Source: Halomonas piscis (lineage in GTDB: Bacteria > Pseudomonadota > Gammaproteobacteria > Pseudomonadales > Halomonadaceae). Taken from it: 64,000 nucleotides of DNA. The notes beneath the pieces are model-generated. The model worked only from the letters and a program-made list of their open reading frames with translations. It was not told the DNA's origin and ran no database searches. The DNA is taken from positions 806,001-870,000 of the forward strand of contig NZ_CP119391.1 in NCBI RefSeq assembly GCF_031886125.1, read 5' to 3'. Position numbers and translations under genes: made by a program. Positions 1 to 8,630 of the stretch are shown one piece after another; the first letter of the stretch is position 1, and each line of letters begins with the position of its first letter.

Positions 1-352
1 CAAAGGCGTGACGCAGGCGGAAGTCACCGCCGTCGCCGCCGCGGAAGCCACCCTCTACGGTAAGGTCGACGCCCGTGGCGTGCTTGACCTTGACGCCCAG
101 GCGGCTCTGGTAAGCGTCAGCGCCGAAGTGGCCCTTGTCGTCGTTGTCCATGTCGAAGGTGCCGGCGCGGGTGCTTACCGCGTTGTCGCCGTCAAAGTCG
201 TAGCTCATGTTGAGGCGTGCGAAGCCGTAGAGGCTGACCTCGGCATCGTCGGTGACGTTCAGGTCAACGGCGCTGGCCTGGCCGGCAATGCCGAGCGCCG
301 CTGCGGCAGCGGCCGTTTGAATGGCAAGCTTGAGCGTGTGCTGCGGTTTCAT
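1..352 (-). CDS. Outer-membrane porin, N-terminal part (runs off the window)
   Basis: Reading the minus strand from an ATG at 352 gives an open frame to the window edge (117 codons). The first 27 residues are a typical Sec signal peptide: Lys near the start, an Ala-rich core and an ASA cleavage site. The mature part starts with alternating hydrophobic residues (AEVSLYGFARLNMSYDF) and is Gly/Asp-rich, as in the first strands of a 16-stranded porin barrel. The combination LYG plus a DMDNDDK loop recalls DcaP-like or general porins of halophilic gammaproteobacteria. A GAAGGGA ribosome site lies just upstream. Function is presumably passive diffusion of small solutes; substrate specificity cannot be judged from this fragment. 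It diverges from the CIA30 gene across a 194-bp AT-rich gap. Confidence 0.8.
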   Translation of the reverse strand, partial: MKPQHTLKLAIQTAAAAAALGIAGQASAVDLNVTDDAEVSLYGFARLNMSYDFDGDNAVSTRAGTFDMDNDDKGHFGADAYQSRLGVKVKHATGVDLTVEGGFRGGDGGDFRLRHAF

Positions 353-546
353 GATTTTCGTTCCCATCCCTTCGTTTTTGTGGGTTTTAGACTCTTTTTT
401 TATATCTTTTTATCATAAAGACTACTATAACCGAGAAGCCGTAAGTTTCAAGGGCTTCCTCGGCAGGCGAGGCTTCCCACGCCGGGGTAAGCCACTTATC
501 CTTTGGTCTAGAGTCGACAAAACGCTAACCGCTGACGAGGAGCTGC

Positions 547-1062
547 ATGTCCGGACTGAACTTTACTTTGCTTGCCGGTGACGCGGCGGAAAAAGAGGCC
601 CAGCGCTGGTACGCGGTCAACGACGGCGTCATGGGCGGCGAATCGTCAAGCGGCTTTCGCGTGGCTGAGGGAGAGGGGCGCTTTGTGGGCAGCACCTCGC
701 TTGCCAACGGCGGCGGCTTTGCCTCGATACGCCGGGAGCCGGCGGCGTTTGAGTCGTCGCTGACAGGCGCCGGCGGCGTGGCGATGCGTGTCCATGGCGA
801 CGGCCGCACCTACCAGCTGCGATTGAAAAGCCGCGCTCTGGACGACGGCAGCGCCTACCGCGTGGCGTTTACCCCCAAAGCCGACGAATGGCAGACGTGG
901 CGCTTTGCCTGGAGCGAATTCGAAGCCGTCCGTCGCGGCAAGCGTCTGGACGCTGCGCCGCCGCTGGCGCCGGGCGATATCTACCAGCTTGGCCTGCTGA
1001 TCGCCGACCGCCGGGCCGGCGCGTTTTGTCTGCGCCTTGGGCATATCGCGGCAATAGCCTGA
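547..1062 (+). CDS. CIA30-domain protein
   Basis: A 171-residue protein without signal peptide or membrane segment. It matches the CIA30 / NADH:ubiquinone oxidoreductase complex I intermediate-associated protein 30 family: the N-terminal WYAVNDGVMGGES motif (residues 22-34), a GFAS/R beta strand in the middle and a C-terminal IYQLGLLIADRRAG motif (about 145-158). The fold is a galactose-binding-like jelly roll. The mitochondrial homologue NDUFAF1 helps assemble complex I; the role of bacterial members is not established. A strong ribosome site (GAGGAG) precedes the ATG. It is 79 bp upstream of aceK on the same strand. The window also holds a complex I-like locus at 34-42 kb, but no sequence feature links the two. 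Confidence 0.8.
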   Translation: MSGLNFTLLAGDAAEKEAQRWYAVNDGVMGGESSSGFRVAEGEGRFVGSTSLANGGGFASIRREPAAFESSLTGAGGVAMRVHGDGRTYQLRLKSRALDDGSAYRVAFTPKADEWQTWRFAWSEFEAVRRGKRLDAAPPLAPGDIYQLGLLIADRRAGAFCLRLGHIAAIA

Positions 1063-1141
1063 CAGCGGCGGTGCCACCAAAGTCGTCTCGTACGCGATCG
1101 CCGCGTCGGCGAAGCTTGCCAAAACGCACAAGGAGGCGCCC

Positions 1142-2890
1142 GTGAAACTTTCCGCTGCCTATCGCCTCGCGGCGACCGTGCTCCACGGCTTTGACGAATA
1201 CCGCGCGCGCTTTCAGGCGATTACCCGGGATGCCAGCCGGCGCTTTTGTGACGCGGCCTGGCAGGAAACCCAGCGCGCCAGCGCCGAGCGCATCAACCTG
1301 TACAAGGAAAAGGTGGACGGCACCCGGGATCGTTTGCAGCGCACCTTCAGCCGGGAAGTGCTGACCGACTGCGAATACTGGCGCGCGGCACGCGGCCATT
1401 ACGCCGAGCGGATCAGCCAGCGGCTGGACTACGAGCTTGCCGAGACGTTTTTCAACTCGCTGTTCTGCGCCGTTTTCCAGCACCGCCATATTCGCAACGA
1501 CTGGGTGTTCGTCTACAGCTCCCGGGACGACGCGGCGCGCCGCTCGGGGATCGAGCTTTGCCGGCAGCGGCGGGTCGACGGCGACTGGCAGGCGGCTTTG
1601 ACCTGGGCGCTTGCCGAGGCGCCGCTTGAGCTCCCCTTTGCCGATCTATCCCGGGATACCGGCCTTGGCGCGGCGTTTCTGCGCGAGCATTTGCCTGCGG
1701 CCATCCTCGAGGCGGACGATGCCGAGATCGAGCTCTTGCACAGCGTGTTCTACCGCAACAAGGGGGCGTATCTGGTGGGGCGAATCCGCGGCGGCGGCGA
1801 GCAGGTACCGCTGGCCCTGCCGGTGCTGCACGACGGAGCCGCGGTGCGCCAGCGCTGCCTGAGGCTGGATACCGTGCTTATCGAGCCCGACGAGGTTTCG
1901 ATTCTGTTTTCCTTCACCCGGGCGTATTTTCAGGTCGATGTGCCCGTGCCCGGCGAGTTCGTCGGCTACCTGCAGGACTTGATGCCGCGCAAGTCGGCAA
2001 GCGAGCTTTACGCGGCGATCGGCTTTTTCAAGCACGGCAAGACCGAGTTCTTCCGCACGCTCAACCGTCAGGTGGCCCGGCGCGAGGACCGCTTTGTGCT
2101 CGCGCCGGGGATTCCCGGCATGGTCATGGCGGTGTTTGTGCTGCCGTCCCACCGCACGGTGTTCAAGATCATCCGCGACGTCTTCGACCCGGCCAAGGAC
2201 ATCACCCACCAGGGAGTTAGGGAGAAATATCGGCTGGTCAAGCGCCACGACCGGGTGGGGCGCATGGCCGACACCCAGGAGTTTTCCAACTTCATTACCC
2301 GCAAGGATCACTTTGACCCGGAATGCCTTGAGCACCTGCTGGAAACCGCCCCCTCCACGGTTTCCATGAAGGGCGACAAGGTGCTTATCCGCCACTGCTA
2401 TACCGAGCGCATGATGACGCCGCTCAACCTCTACCTCGAGCAGTGCGACGAAGACGAAGTGCGAACCGTGCTCAACGACTACGGCAACGCCATCAAGCAG
2501 CTGGCCGCGGCCAACATCTTCCCCGGCGACATGCTGCTGAAAAACTTCGGCGTTACCCGTCACGGCCGGGTCATCTTCTACGACTACGACGAAATCAGCT
2601 ACCTGACCGACTGCTGCTTTCGCGCTCTGCCGCGCACTCCCGGCGGCCAGCTGGCCGATGCCTCGGCGCTGTCCATCGGCCCCTACGATATCTTTCCCGA
2701 GGAGTTTGGCCCTTTCATGATTGCCAACCCCGAGCGCCGGGCGCTGTTTCATCGTCTGCACCCGGAGCTCTTTGATCCGGCCTACTGGCAGGGGCTGCAG
2801 CAGGACGTGCGCGACGGCCGGGTGATCGACGTCTACCCCTACCGCAACAAGCAGCGGTTTAACGGCGGCTCTGACGCGCTGGTACACTGA
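1142..2890 (+). CDS. aceK: Isocitrate dehydrogenase kinase/phosphatase AceK
   Basis: 582 residues, the usual AceK length (E. coli about 578). The enzyme phosphorylates and dephosphorylates isocitrate dehydrogenase and so switches carbon flow between the TCA cycle and the glyoxylate shunt. The N-terminal regulatory domain spans about 1-310. The kinase part contains the ATP-binding stretch APGIPGMVMAVFVLPS (about 322-337) with a Lys shortly after (FKIIRDVF), and the catalytic region with FPGDMLLKNFGVTRHGRVIFYDYDEI (about 459-484), including the DYDE metal-binding motif. The start is GTG at 1142, chosen because a perfect AAGGAGG lies at 1130-1136. No aceA or aceB is adjacent, so aceK is separated from the glyoxylate operon it joins in enterics. 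Confidence 0.97.
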   Translation: MKLSAAYRLAATVLHGFDEYRARFQAITRDASRRFCDAAWQETQRASAERINLYKEKVDGTRDRLQRTFSREVLTDCEYWRAARGHYAERISQRLDYELAETFFNSLFCAVFQHRHIRNDWVFVYSSRDDAARRSGIELCRQRRVDGDWQAALTWALAEAPLELPFADLSRDTGLGAAFLREHLPAAILEADDAEIELLHSVFYRNKGAYLVGRIRGGGEQVPLALPVLHDGAAVRQRCLRLDTVLIEPDEVSILFSFTRAYFQVDVPVPGEFVGYLQDLMPRKSASELYAAIGFFKHGKTEFFRTLNRQVARREDRFVLAPGIPGMVMAVFVLPSHRTVFKIIRDVFDPAKDITHQGVREKYRLVKRHDRVGRMADTQEFSNFITRKDHFDPECLEHLLETAPSTVSMKGDKVLIRHCYTERMMTPLNLYLEQCDEDEVRTVLNDYGNAIKQLAAANIFPGDMLLKNFGVTRHGRVIFYDYDEISYLTDCCFRALPRTPGGQLADASALSIGPYDIFPEEFGPFMIANPERRALFHRLHPELFDPAYWQGLQQDVRDGRVIDVYPYRNKQRFNGGSDALVH

Positions 2891-2924
2891 GGCCGTCAAC
2901 CATCAACGGGAGCCTGAGATAACC

Positions 2925-3668
2925 ATGAGCAAAGCGCCGCATCTGGTGGTATTCAGCGGTTCGGGGATCAGCGTGGAAAGCGGCATCAAGACGTTTCGCG
3001 CAAGCGACGGCCTGTGGGAAGAGCATAACGTGCAGGACGTGGCGACCCCCGAGGGCTTCGAGCGCGACCCGGCCCTCGTGCTCGAGTTTTACAACCGGCG
3101 CCGGGAGCAGGTGCGCAAGGCCAAACCCAACGCCGCCCATCGGGCGCTTGCCGAGCTGGAAGCCGCCGGGTTTCGCGTCAGCGTCATTACTCAGAATATC
3201 GACGACCTGCACGAGCGCGCCGGCTCGCAGCAGGTGATGCACCTGCACGGCGAGATACTGAACGCCCGCTCCAGCGTGGACGAGCGCATGCGCTATCCGC
3301 TGGCCAAGGGGGGCATTGCCCTGGGGGATCTGTGCGACAAGGGGAGCCAGCTGCGCCCGGACGTGGTGTGGTTCGGCGAGGCCGTGCCGCTGTTCGACGA
3401 GGCCTGCGCGCTGGTGGAAGAGGCGGATTTCTTGCTGGTGGTGGGCACCTCGCTTGCGGTGATGCCGGCGGCCATGCTGCTGCACTACCTGGGGCCGGAC
3501 GTGCCCTGCGCGCTGGTGGATCCCAGCGCCGACGCGCTGAGCCCGCCGGGAGTGACGCCGGTAAGCGCCGCCGCCGGCGAAGGCGTGCCGGCGCTGGTTG
3601 AGCAGTGGCAGCGCGAGGGAAACCTGGCCATGCCCCGCGCGGCGGCGCGGCCAGGGCCCGGTGCCTAG
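2925..3668 (+). CDS. cobB: SIR2-family NAD-dependent protein deacylase (CobB type)
   Basis: 247 residues with the sirtuin signatures GSGISVESGIKTFR (12-25), TQNIDDLHERAG (89-100) and MHLHGE (105-110), where H108 is the catalytic base. Y56 and R59 in FYNRRR match the Tyr-x-x-Arg pair that favours succinyl/malonyl-lysine in SIRT5 and E. coli CobB. The segment that normally carries the four zinc-binding cysteines (about 111-145) has only one Cys, so the structural zinc site is absent; zinc-less CobB-like sirtuins with the same LRPDVVWFGE continuation are known. It follows aceK by 34 bp, possibly co-transcribed, and overlaps the end of the convergent menA gene by 4 bp. Confidence 0.9.
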   Translation: MSKAPHLVVFSGSGISVESGIKTFRASDGLWEEHNVQDVATPEGFERDPALVLEFYNRRREQVRKAKPNAAHRALAELEAAGFRVSVITQNIDDLHERAGSQQVMHLHGEILNARSSVDERMRYPLAKGGIALGDLCDKGSQLRPDVVWFGEAVPLFDEACALVEEADFLLVVGTSLAVMPAAMLLHYLGPDVPCALVDPSADALSPPGVTPVSAAAGEGVPALVEQWQREGNLAMPRAAARPGPGA

Positions 3669-4606
3669 GCTATTGTCGGCAGCGCCAGGCCGAACGCGAA
3701 CAGCAGCGAGTGCGCGGCTAGCAGCTTTGCCACCCGGGCGAGCGCCGGATTCAACGCGTCGCTGTCGGTTCGCTGCAGGATCGTACGCGTGACGGGAACG
3801 GCGTAGGGCAGGGTTACCAGCGGCGCGAGCACGAGCGGCCCGTAGCCCGCGTACCAGAACACGACCGGTATCGCGTACGCGATACCGATCATGGCCAGAA
3901 ACTCGACTCGGCTCCAGCGGTATCCGATCAGCACCGCCAGCGAGCGCTTGCCAGCCGCCTTGTCGGTCTCGCGATCGCGCAGGTTATTGACCACGAGAAT
4001 ATTGGTCGCCAGCGCCGCTGCGGGAAGGCTTGCCGCCACGGCGGCGGCCGGCAGCGTGCCGGAGGGCAGCCAGAGCGGAAAGCCGGGGAGAAAAGAAGCC
4101 GCCTGCACGTAGTAGGTGCCGGTCACGGCGACGAGGCCGAAAAACACGAACACAAACAGATCGCCCAGGCCGTAGGAGCCGAAGGGATACGGGCCTCCCG
4201 CATAGAGGAGGCCCGCAGCAACGCTGGCCAGCCCGATAATGACAATCGGCAAGCCGCCCACCGCCACCAGATAGGTGCCCACCAGTACCGCGAGCGCGAA
4301 GGTCACGATCATGGCGCGCCGCACGTCGCCCGGCTCGATAAGGCCGGACTGGGTCACCCTCGTGAACCCCTGACGGTCGTCGGTATCGACGCCGGAGCGG
4401 GCATCGTAGTAGTCGTTGGCGAAGTTCGTGGCGATCTGTATGAGCAGCGCGCCGACCAGCGCTGCGAGTGCCGGCAGCGGCGCAAATACGTTCATGTGAA
4501 TCGCCAGCCCGGTGCCCACGAATACCGGCGCGGCGGCTGCCGGCAGCGTGTGTAGCCGCGCAGCGATCAGCCAGGCGTTGCGGCGGGGCATCTGCTGTAT
4601 GGTCAT
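3665..4606 (-). CDS. menA: 1,4-dihydroxy-2-naphthoate polyprenyltransferase MenA
   Basis: 313 residues from the ATG at 4606 (an in-frame ATG at 4657 gives an unlikely hydrophilic extension). A UbiA-superfamily integral membrane protein with about nine hydrophobic helices. MenA hallmarks are ARLHTLPAAAAPV near the N-terminus, the first Asp-rich motif NDYYDARSGVDTDDR (about 66-80), followed by GFTRVTQSG, and the second motif NNLRDRETDKAAGKRS (about 204-219). MenA attaches the polyprenyl chain to DHNA to make demethylmenaquinone. The gene lies downstream of torC-torA on the same strand with a 185-bp gap holding a strong hairpin. Its presence suggests low-potential naphthoquinone synthesis, although no other men gene is in the window. 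Confidence 0.85.
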   Translation of the reverse strand: MTIQQMPRRNAWLIAARLHTLPAAAAPVFVGTGLAIHMNVFAPLPALAALVGALLIQIATNFANDYYDARSGVDTDDRQGFTRVTQSGLIEPGDVRRAMIVTFALAVLVGTYLVAVGGLPIVIIGLASVAAGLLYAGGPYPFGSYGLGDLFVFVFFGLVAVTGTYYVQAASFLPGFPLWLPSGTLPAAAVAASLPAAALATNILVVNNLRDRETDKAAGKRSLAVLIGYRWSRVEFLAMIGIAYAIPVVFWYAGYGPLVLAPLVTLPYAVPVTRTILQRTDSDALNPALARVAKLLAAHSLLFAFGLALPTIA

Positions 4607-4737
4607 TTGGGCCTTCCAGGCTATCCACGGGCGAGCGCTCGGCAACGCGAGTCGCAAAGAGCTCGCGGTTGCCCTTGGGGCCCGCCCGTGGGCGTTGTGC
4701 AGCGCTTGGCGCGCTCCGGGATAGCGTACGCGCCGAA

Positions 4738-4766
4738 CGCTCGACGGCTATTGAGCGCGTCGAGCG
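4738..4766. terminator. Hairpin between torA and menA
   Basis: A perfect 9-bp inverted repeat, CGCTCGACG at 4738-4746 and CGTCGAGCG at 4758-4766, with an 11-nt loop, 26 nt beyond the torA stop codon. There is no T-run on the minus strand, so this is not a classical intrinsic terminator. It could attenuate transcription from torCA into menA or stabilise the 3' end of torCA mRNA. Confidence 0.4.
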
Positions 4767-4791
4767 CCGGCGACGCTCGGCAGGTGCAGGA

Positions 4792-7257
4792 TCAGGCCGC
4801 GCCGATCGGCGGCTCGAAGGCGGTCAGCTCGGGCGCGGTACCGGTGAACTTCTCGAACTGCACCAGCGCGGTGTAGCCGCAGGTGCCCTGGGCGAGCTTG
4901 GAGGTGCCGCGGTCGACGACCAGCACGTTCATGTTGCCGTTCTTGCACAGGGCGTTGTCGCCGTCGTCGGCCGGGTCGTACCAGGCGCCCTCGTGGATCG
5001 CGATCACCCGGCGCTTGATGCCCTCGTCGAGTACCGCGCCGCACAGGATCTGGCCGCGATCGTTATAGACGCGTACCAGATCGCCGTCGGCGATGCCCCG
5101 CTCGGCGGCGTCCTCCGGGTGGAGAAACACCGGCTCGCGGTTGGCTACGGCATATTCGTCGCGCAGGCGCGTGTAGTTGAGCTGGGAGTGCAGGCGGTAG
5201 GCCAGGTGCGGGGTCATCAGGTGGATCGGATGCTCCGGCGTGGCGTTGCCCAGATATTCCACCGGCTCGAGCCAGGACGGGTGGCCCAGGCAGTCGTCGT
5301 AGTTCATGGCGTCGATGGTCTCGGAAAAGATCTCGATCTTGCCCGAGGGCGTGCCCAGCGGGTTGAGAACGGGGTCTTCGCGGAAATCGGCGTGGCGTAC
5401 CCAGTCACCGCGGCTTTTATCAACCGGGTTCTTGATAATGGCATTTTCTTCCCAGAACTGCTGGAAGCGCGGCATTCGTACGCGCTTGGCGCGGGCCACG
5501 TCTGCCGCCTGTTCGTAGAAGTGCTTGATCCAGCCCATCTGGGTTCGGCCTTCGCTGTATTCCTGTTCGACACCAAACCGCGCGGAGAGCTCGCGAAACA
5601 CCTCATAGTCGTCGCGGGCTTCGTGCTGGGGCTCGACCACCTTTTTCATCGGCACGATGTGCATGTTGGAGAAGTCACCGGTCATGGTGATGTCGTCGCG
5701 CTCGTAGCTGGTGGTGATCGGCAGCACGATATCGGCGTGCTTGGCGGTGGCGGTCCAGTAGGGCTCGGAGACGATGACCACCTCGGGCTTCTGCCAGGCC
5801 CGGCGCAGACGGTTGGTGTCCTGGTGGTGATGAAACGGATTGCCGCCGCACCACCAGATCAGCCGGATGTCGGGCAGGGTCACCTGGCCGCCGTTGTAGT
5901 CGAGCTTGTCGCCCGGGTTTTCCAGCGCCTCGACGATGCGCGCCACCGGCAGCGTGTATTCGCTGGTGTCTTCGATCTGGTCGGCCAGGTGCGGCGCGTC
6001 GGGGGTGGCGCTGATGCCCGGCACGACAATGGCCTCATGGGGGGGAACGCCGCCGTTGGAGTAGTGATAGCTGAAGCCGAAGCCGCCGCCGGGCAGGCCG
6101 ATCTGGCCGAGCATGGCGGCAAGCGTAACCAGCGTCCAGTGGGTCTGCTCGCCCTTGTCGGCGCGCTGCATGGCCCAGCCGGCCATGAGCATGGTGCGGT
6201 TGTCGGCAAACAGCGTGGCCAGCTCGCGGATCTTGTCGGCCGGCACGTCGCAGATGTTCGCTGCCCATTCCGGCGTTTTTTCGGTGCCGTCGTCCTCGCC
6301 GCGCAGATAGGCGGCAAAGCGCTCGAAGCCCACCGTGTACTCGTCGAGAAACGCCTGGTCGTGGCGCTCGGTGGTCAAAAGCTCGTGGGCGATGCCCAGC
6401 ATCAGCGGCACATCGGTGGTCGGGTTGGGCGCGATCCACTCGGCGCGGTCGCCGAAAAAGCGCGCGGTTTCCGAGTACATGGGGTCGATGATGATGATGC
6501 GCTTGCCGCTGTCGCGCAGCTTCTCGAAGTATAGCCGGCCCTTCTCGTCGGAGCTGGTCCAGGCGATCTCCAGCGTATTCATCGGGTTGGCGCTCATGAT
6601 CATGACCACGTCCGAATGCTCGAGGATCACCGGCCAGGTGGTTTGCGGCACGGTGGTTTCGGCGTTGCCCATGATATGCGGCATGATCACGCTGATCGCG
6701 CCGGTGGAATAGGAGTTCACGCGGTCGACATAGCCGCCGGTGAGCCGCAGAAAACGCTGCAAAAGCGTTTGCGCGGCGTGCAGGCTGCCCGACGAATACC
6801 AGCCGTAGGAGCCGCCCCAGATCGATTTGGCGCCGTGCTCCTGGCGCACCCGGCGCAGCTGCTGCTCGACAAGGTCGTAGGCGCGCTCCCAGCTCACGGC
6901 GACGAACTCGTCCTTGCCGCGCTTGCCGTCCGGGGTTTCGACGTCGTCGAGGCCGTCGAGAAAGCCCTTGCGCACCATCGGCTGCTTGACGCGCACGCGG
7001 TGGTGGACCTGGTCGGCAACCACGCTCTGCAGGTAGTTTTCGCGGCGGTCAGCCAGCGCCGGGCCCGACCCGGTGATCTTCCCGTTTTCGACGGTGACTT
7101 CAAGCGGCCCCCAGTGGGCGGCAGTGATAACGGTTTTTGCCGGCGCCTGGGCAAAGGCGCGCAGGGCGCTGGCAGGCGATACGAGAGCGGCCGCGGCAAC
7201 GAAACTGCTGCCGCCCTTGAGAAAAGTGCGCCGCTTCATGTTCCAGAAAGTATTCAT
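4792..7257 (-). CDS. torA: Trimethylamine-N-oxide reductase TorA, molybdopterin subunit
   Basis: 821 residues from the ATG at 7257. The N-terminus has a twin-arginine signal, KRRTFLKG, followed by a hydrophobic stretch, so it is exported folded to the periplasm. It belongs to the DMSO/TMAO reductase branch of bis-MGD enzymes: the region WGGSYGWYSSGSLHAAQTLL (about 131-150) includes the serine expected to ligate molybdenum, and there is no N-terminal 4Fe-4S cysteine motif. Other family marks are the NPFHHHQDTNRLRRA stretch and the C-terminal cofactor-binding domain. It reduces TMAO, taking electrons from the pentahaem cytochrome encoded just upstream; torC stop and torA start overlap as TGATG. 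No TorD chaperone or TorSTR sensing genes are adjacent. Confidence 0.93.
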   Translation of the reverse strand: MNTFWNMKRRTFLKGGSSFVAAAALVSPASALRAFAQAPAKTVITAAHWGPLEVTVENGKITGSGPALADRRENYLQSVVADQVHHRVRVKQPMVRKGFLDGLDDVETPDGKRGKDEFVAVSWERAYDLVEQQLRRVRQEHGAKSIWGGSYGWYSSGSLHAAQTLLQRFLRLTGGYVDRVNSYSTGAISVIMPHIMGNAETTVPQTTWPVILEHSDVVMIMSANPMNTLEIAWTSSDEKGRLYFEKLRDSGKRIIIIDPMYSETARFFGDRAEWIAPNPTTDVPLMLGIAHELLTTERHDQAFLDEYTVGFERFAAYLRGEDDGTEKTPEWAANICDVPADKIRELATLFADNRTMLMAGWAMQRADKGEQTHWTLVTLAAMLGQIGLPGGGFGFSYHYSNGGVPPHEAIVVPGISATPDAPHLADQIEDTSEYTLPVARIVEALENPGDKLDYNGGQVTLPDIRLIWWCGGNPFHHHQDTNRLRRAWQKPEVVIVSEPYWTATAKHADIVLPITTSYERDDITMTGDFSNMHIVPMKKVVEPQHEARDDYEVFRELSARFGVEQEYSEGRTQMGWIKHFYEQAADVARAKRVRMPRFQQFWEENAIIKNPVDKSRGDWVRHADFREDPVLNPLGTPSGKIEIFSETIDAMNYDDCLGHPSWLEPVEYLGNATPEHPIHLMTPHLAYRLHSQLNYTRLRDEYAVANREPVFLHPEDAAERGIADGDLVRVYNDRGQILCGAVLDEGIKRRVIAIHEGAWYDPADDGDNALCKNGNMNVLVVDRGTSKLAQGTCGYTALVQFEKFTGTAPELTAFEPPIGAA

Positions 7258-8396
7258 CAGTGCTTCTCCTGCTTGGGCATGTCGCTTGCATGGGTTTGCA
7301 GATAGAACGTCAACAGGGCTTTGTCGTTGTCGCTGATCGAGGTGCGGTCGGCATAGGCATCCACCATGCTCGGCCACTGGTTGGCGGTATAGTCCTTGGG
7401 GCCCTTGACGGAGTGGCAGCTGCCACAGTAGGCGTTGTTGAGCTCTTCGCCGTAGTCCCAGATGGCCTGGGCGTCCGCGACCATGGCGTCGGCCTTGACC
7501 CAGCCCGTCAGCTGGGCGCGCTCCCAGCCGGCGTCGTTGTCATCCGCTTCCACGCTCAGGCGCTGCTGGCCGGCGTCGGCGATGGAGGCCGAAAGAATCC
7601 GTTTGCCGGGGTGGCGATACAGAATGCGATCGGCATCCGGCGGCTGATAGCCGTTGACGCGGACCTGGCGCCAGTCGCCGTCCTGCTCGATGATATCAAG
7701 CGGCGTACTCGGCAGGAGGCGGGCCATCGGCGTGCTGTCATCGCGGTGCTCGAACAGCGCGTGCTGGCGGATGGGATAGAGCGTCTCCGGACTTTTCGGC
7801 AGGTTGGCGGCCAGCTGGTTGAGCTCGCCCGACGCCGCCTTGGCTTCGTCGCCCAAGTCCGGCGGGAAGTGCGCAATGCCGCGGTGGCAGCTGATGCAGG
7901 TATCGCCGCTGTCCGCCATGGTGCGGTGCTCGCTTGCCGCCTTGGGGCTCTGCTCGTAGAGATCCCAGTGCTCGGCGTCGTGACAGCTGCGGCAGGTGCG
8001 CGAGTCGTTGGCTTCCATCTCGGCCCACACCTTTTTGGCCATCTCGGCGCGCTTTTCTTCATAGGCGTCGGCGTCGGGAATGCCTCCGGACAGCTCAGCG
8101 ATCACGTCGCTGATGCCGCTGGTCATCTTCTTTTCCAGATAGGCGAAGCCTTCGTGAGGAATGTGGCAGTCGGCGCAGCCGGCCTGGATGCCCTTGGCGT
8201 TGGCAAAGTGGTTGGTGCCCTTCCACTCCTCGTAGGGGACGTCCATGGAGTGGCAGCTGACGCAGAACTCGTTGGTCGAGGTTGCCTTGAGTGACCACTG
8301 CGTGCCGTAGAGGGCTGCCGCGCCGATGCAGGCGCCGATGACGAGCAGGCCGGCGCCCCAGGCGAGGCTCTTGCGGCGGCGTTTTTTTTCTGTCAT
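7257..8396 (-). CDS. torC: Pentahaem c-type cytochrome TorC (NapC/NirT family)
   Basis: 379 residues from the ATG at 8396 (an ATG eight codons upstream is less likely, since MTEKKRRR gives a normal positively charged start). One N-terminal transmembrane anchor is followed by a NapC/NirT domain with four haem motifs (CVSCH, CADCH, CRSCH, CISCH) and a C-terminal extension carrying a fifth (CGSCH) near residue 335. The four-plus-one arrangement is that of TorC, which oxidises quinol (menaquinol in E. coli) and passes electrons to periplasmic TorA. Translation is coupled to torA through a TGATG overlap. An FNR-like box and a -10 element lie in the upstream gap. Confidence 0.93.
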   Translation of the reverse strand: MTEKKRRRKSLAWGAGLLVIGACIGAAALYGTQWSLKATSTNEFCVSCHSMDVPYEEWKGTNHFANAKGIQAGCADCHIPHEGFAYLEKKMTSGISDVIAELSGGIPDADAYEEKRAEMAKKVWAEMEANDSRTCRSCHDAEHWDLYEQSPKAASEHRTMADSGDTCISCHRGIAHFPPDLGDEAKAASGELNQLAANLPKSPETLYPIRQHALFEHRDDSTPMARLLPSTPLDIIEQDGDWRQVRVNGYQPPDADRILYRHPGKRILSASIADAGQQRLSVEADDNDAGWERAQLTGWVKADAMVADAQAIWDYGEELNNAYCGSCHSVKGPKDYTANQWPSMVDAYADRTSISDNDKALLTFYLQTHASDMPKQEKH

Positions 8397-8441
8397 GCGT
8401 TTTCCTTCATGCTGTGCCACGAATGGACTCTGTTCATTAAC

Positions 8442-8484
8442 AATATATCAGCGTACATGAAAATATAGTTTGATTTATGTCAGA
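8442..8484 (-). promoter_or_regulatory. Candidate FNR/ANR-activated torC promoter
   Basis: On the minus strand CTGACATAAATCAA (8484-8471) matches the FNR/ANR consensus TTGAT-N4-ATCAA at eight of ten specified positions, one half-site being perfect. About 33 bp downstream, centre to centre, is TATATT (8447-8442), a plausible -10 element, leaving about 45 nt of leader before torC. This is close to the class II FNR geometry (box near -41.5). Seen directly: box, -10 and spacing. Inferred: anaerobic activation. The site lies in the divergent gap, so it could also affect the gene on the other side. Confidence 0.5.
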
Positions 8485-8630
8485 CTTGCGTCGTAACAGG
8501 ACTTATTCCCGACGTTAGAAGCGATTGGGCGCGATTTATTGGGATATCCTGTGACGCTGATTCCGCCATTGGCGGCGGGTCGAGTACCGTTTTGTCGCGC
8601 CGCGGGCGCGACCGGAACCGGAGAGAGTCC

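Noticed and set aside
4468..6534. Long plus-strand open frame (688 codons) opposite torA
   Set aside because: It mirrors the strongly supported torA gene and has the Val/Gly/His-rich composition of an antisense shadow in GC-rich DNA.
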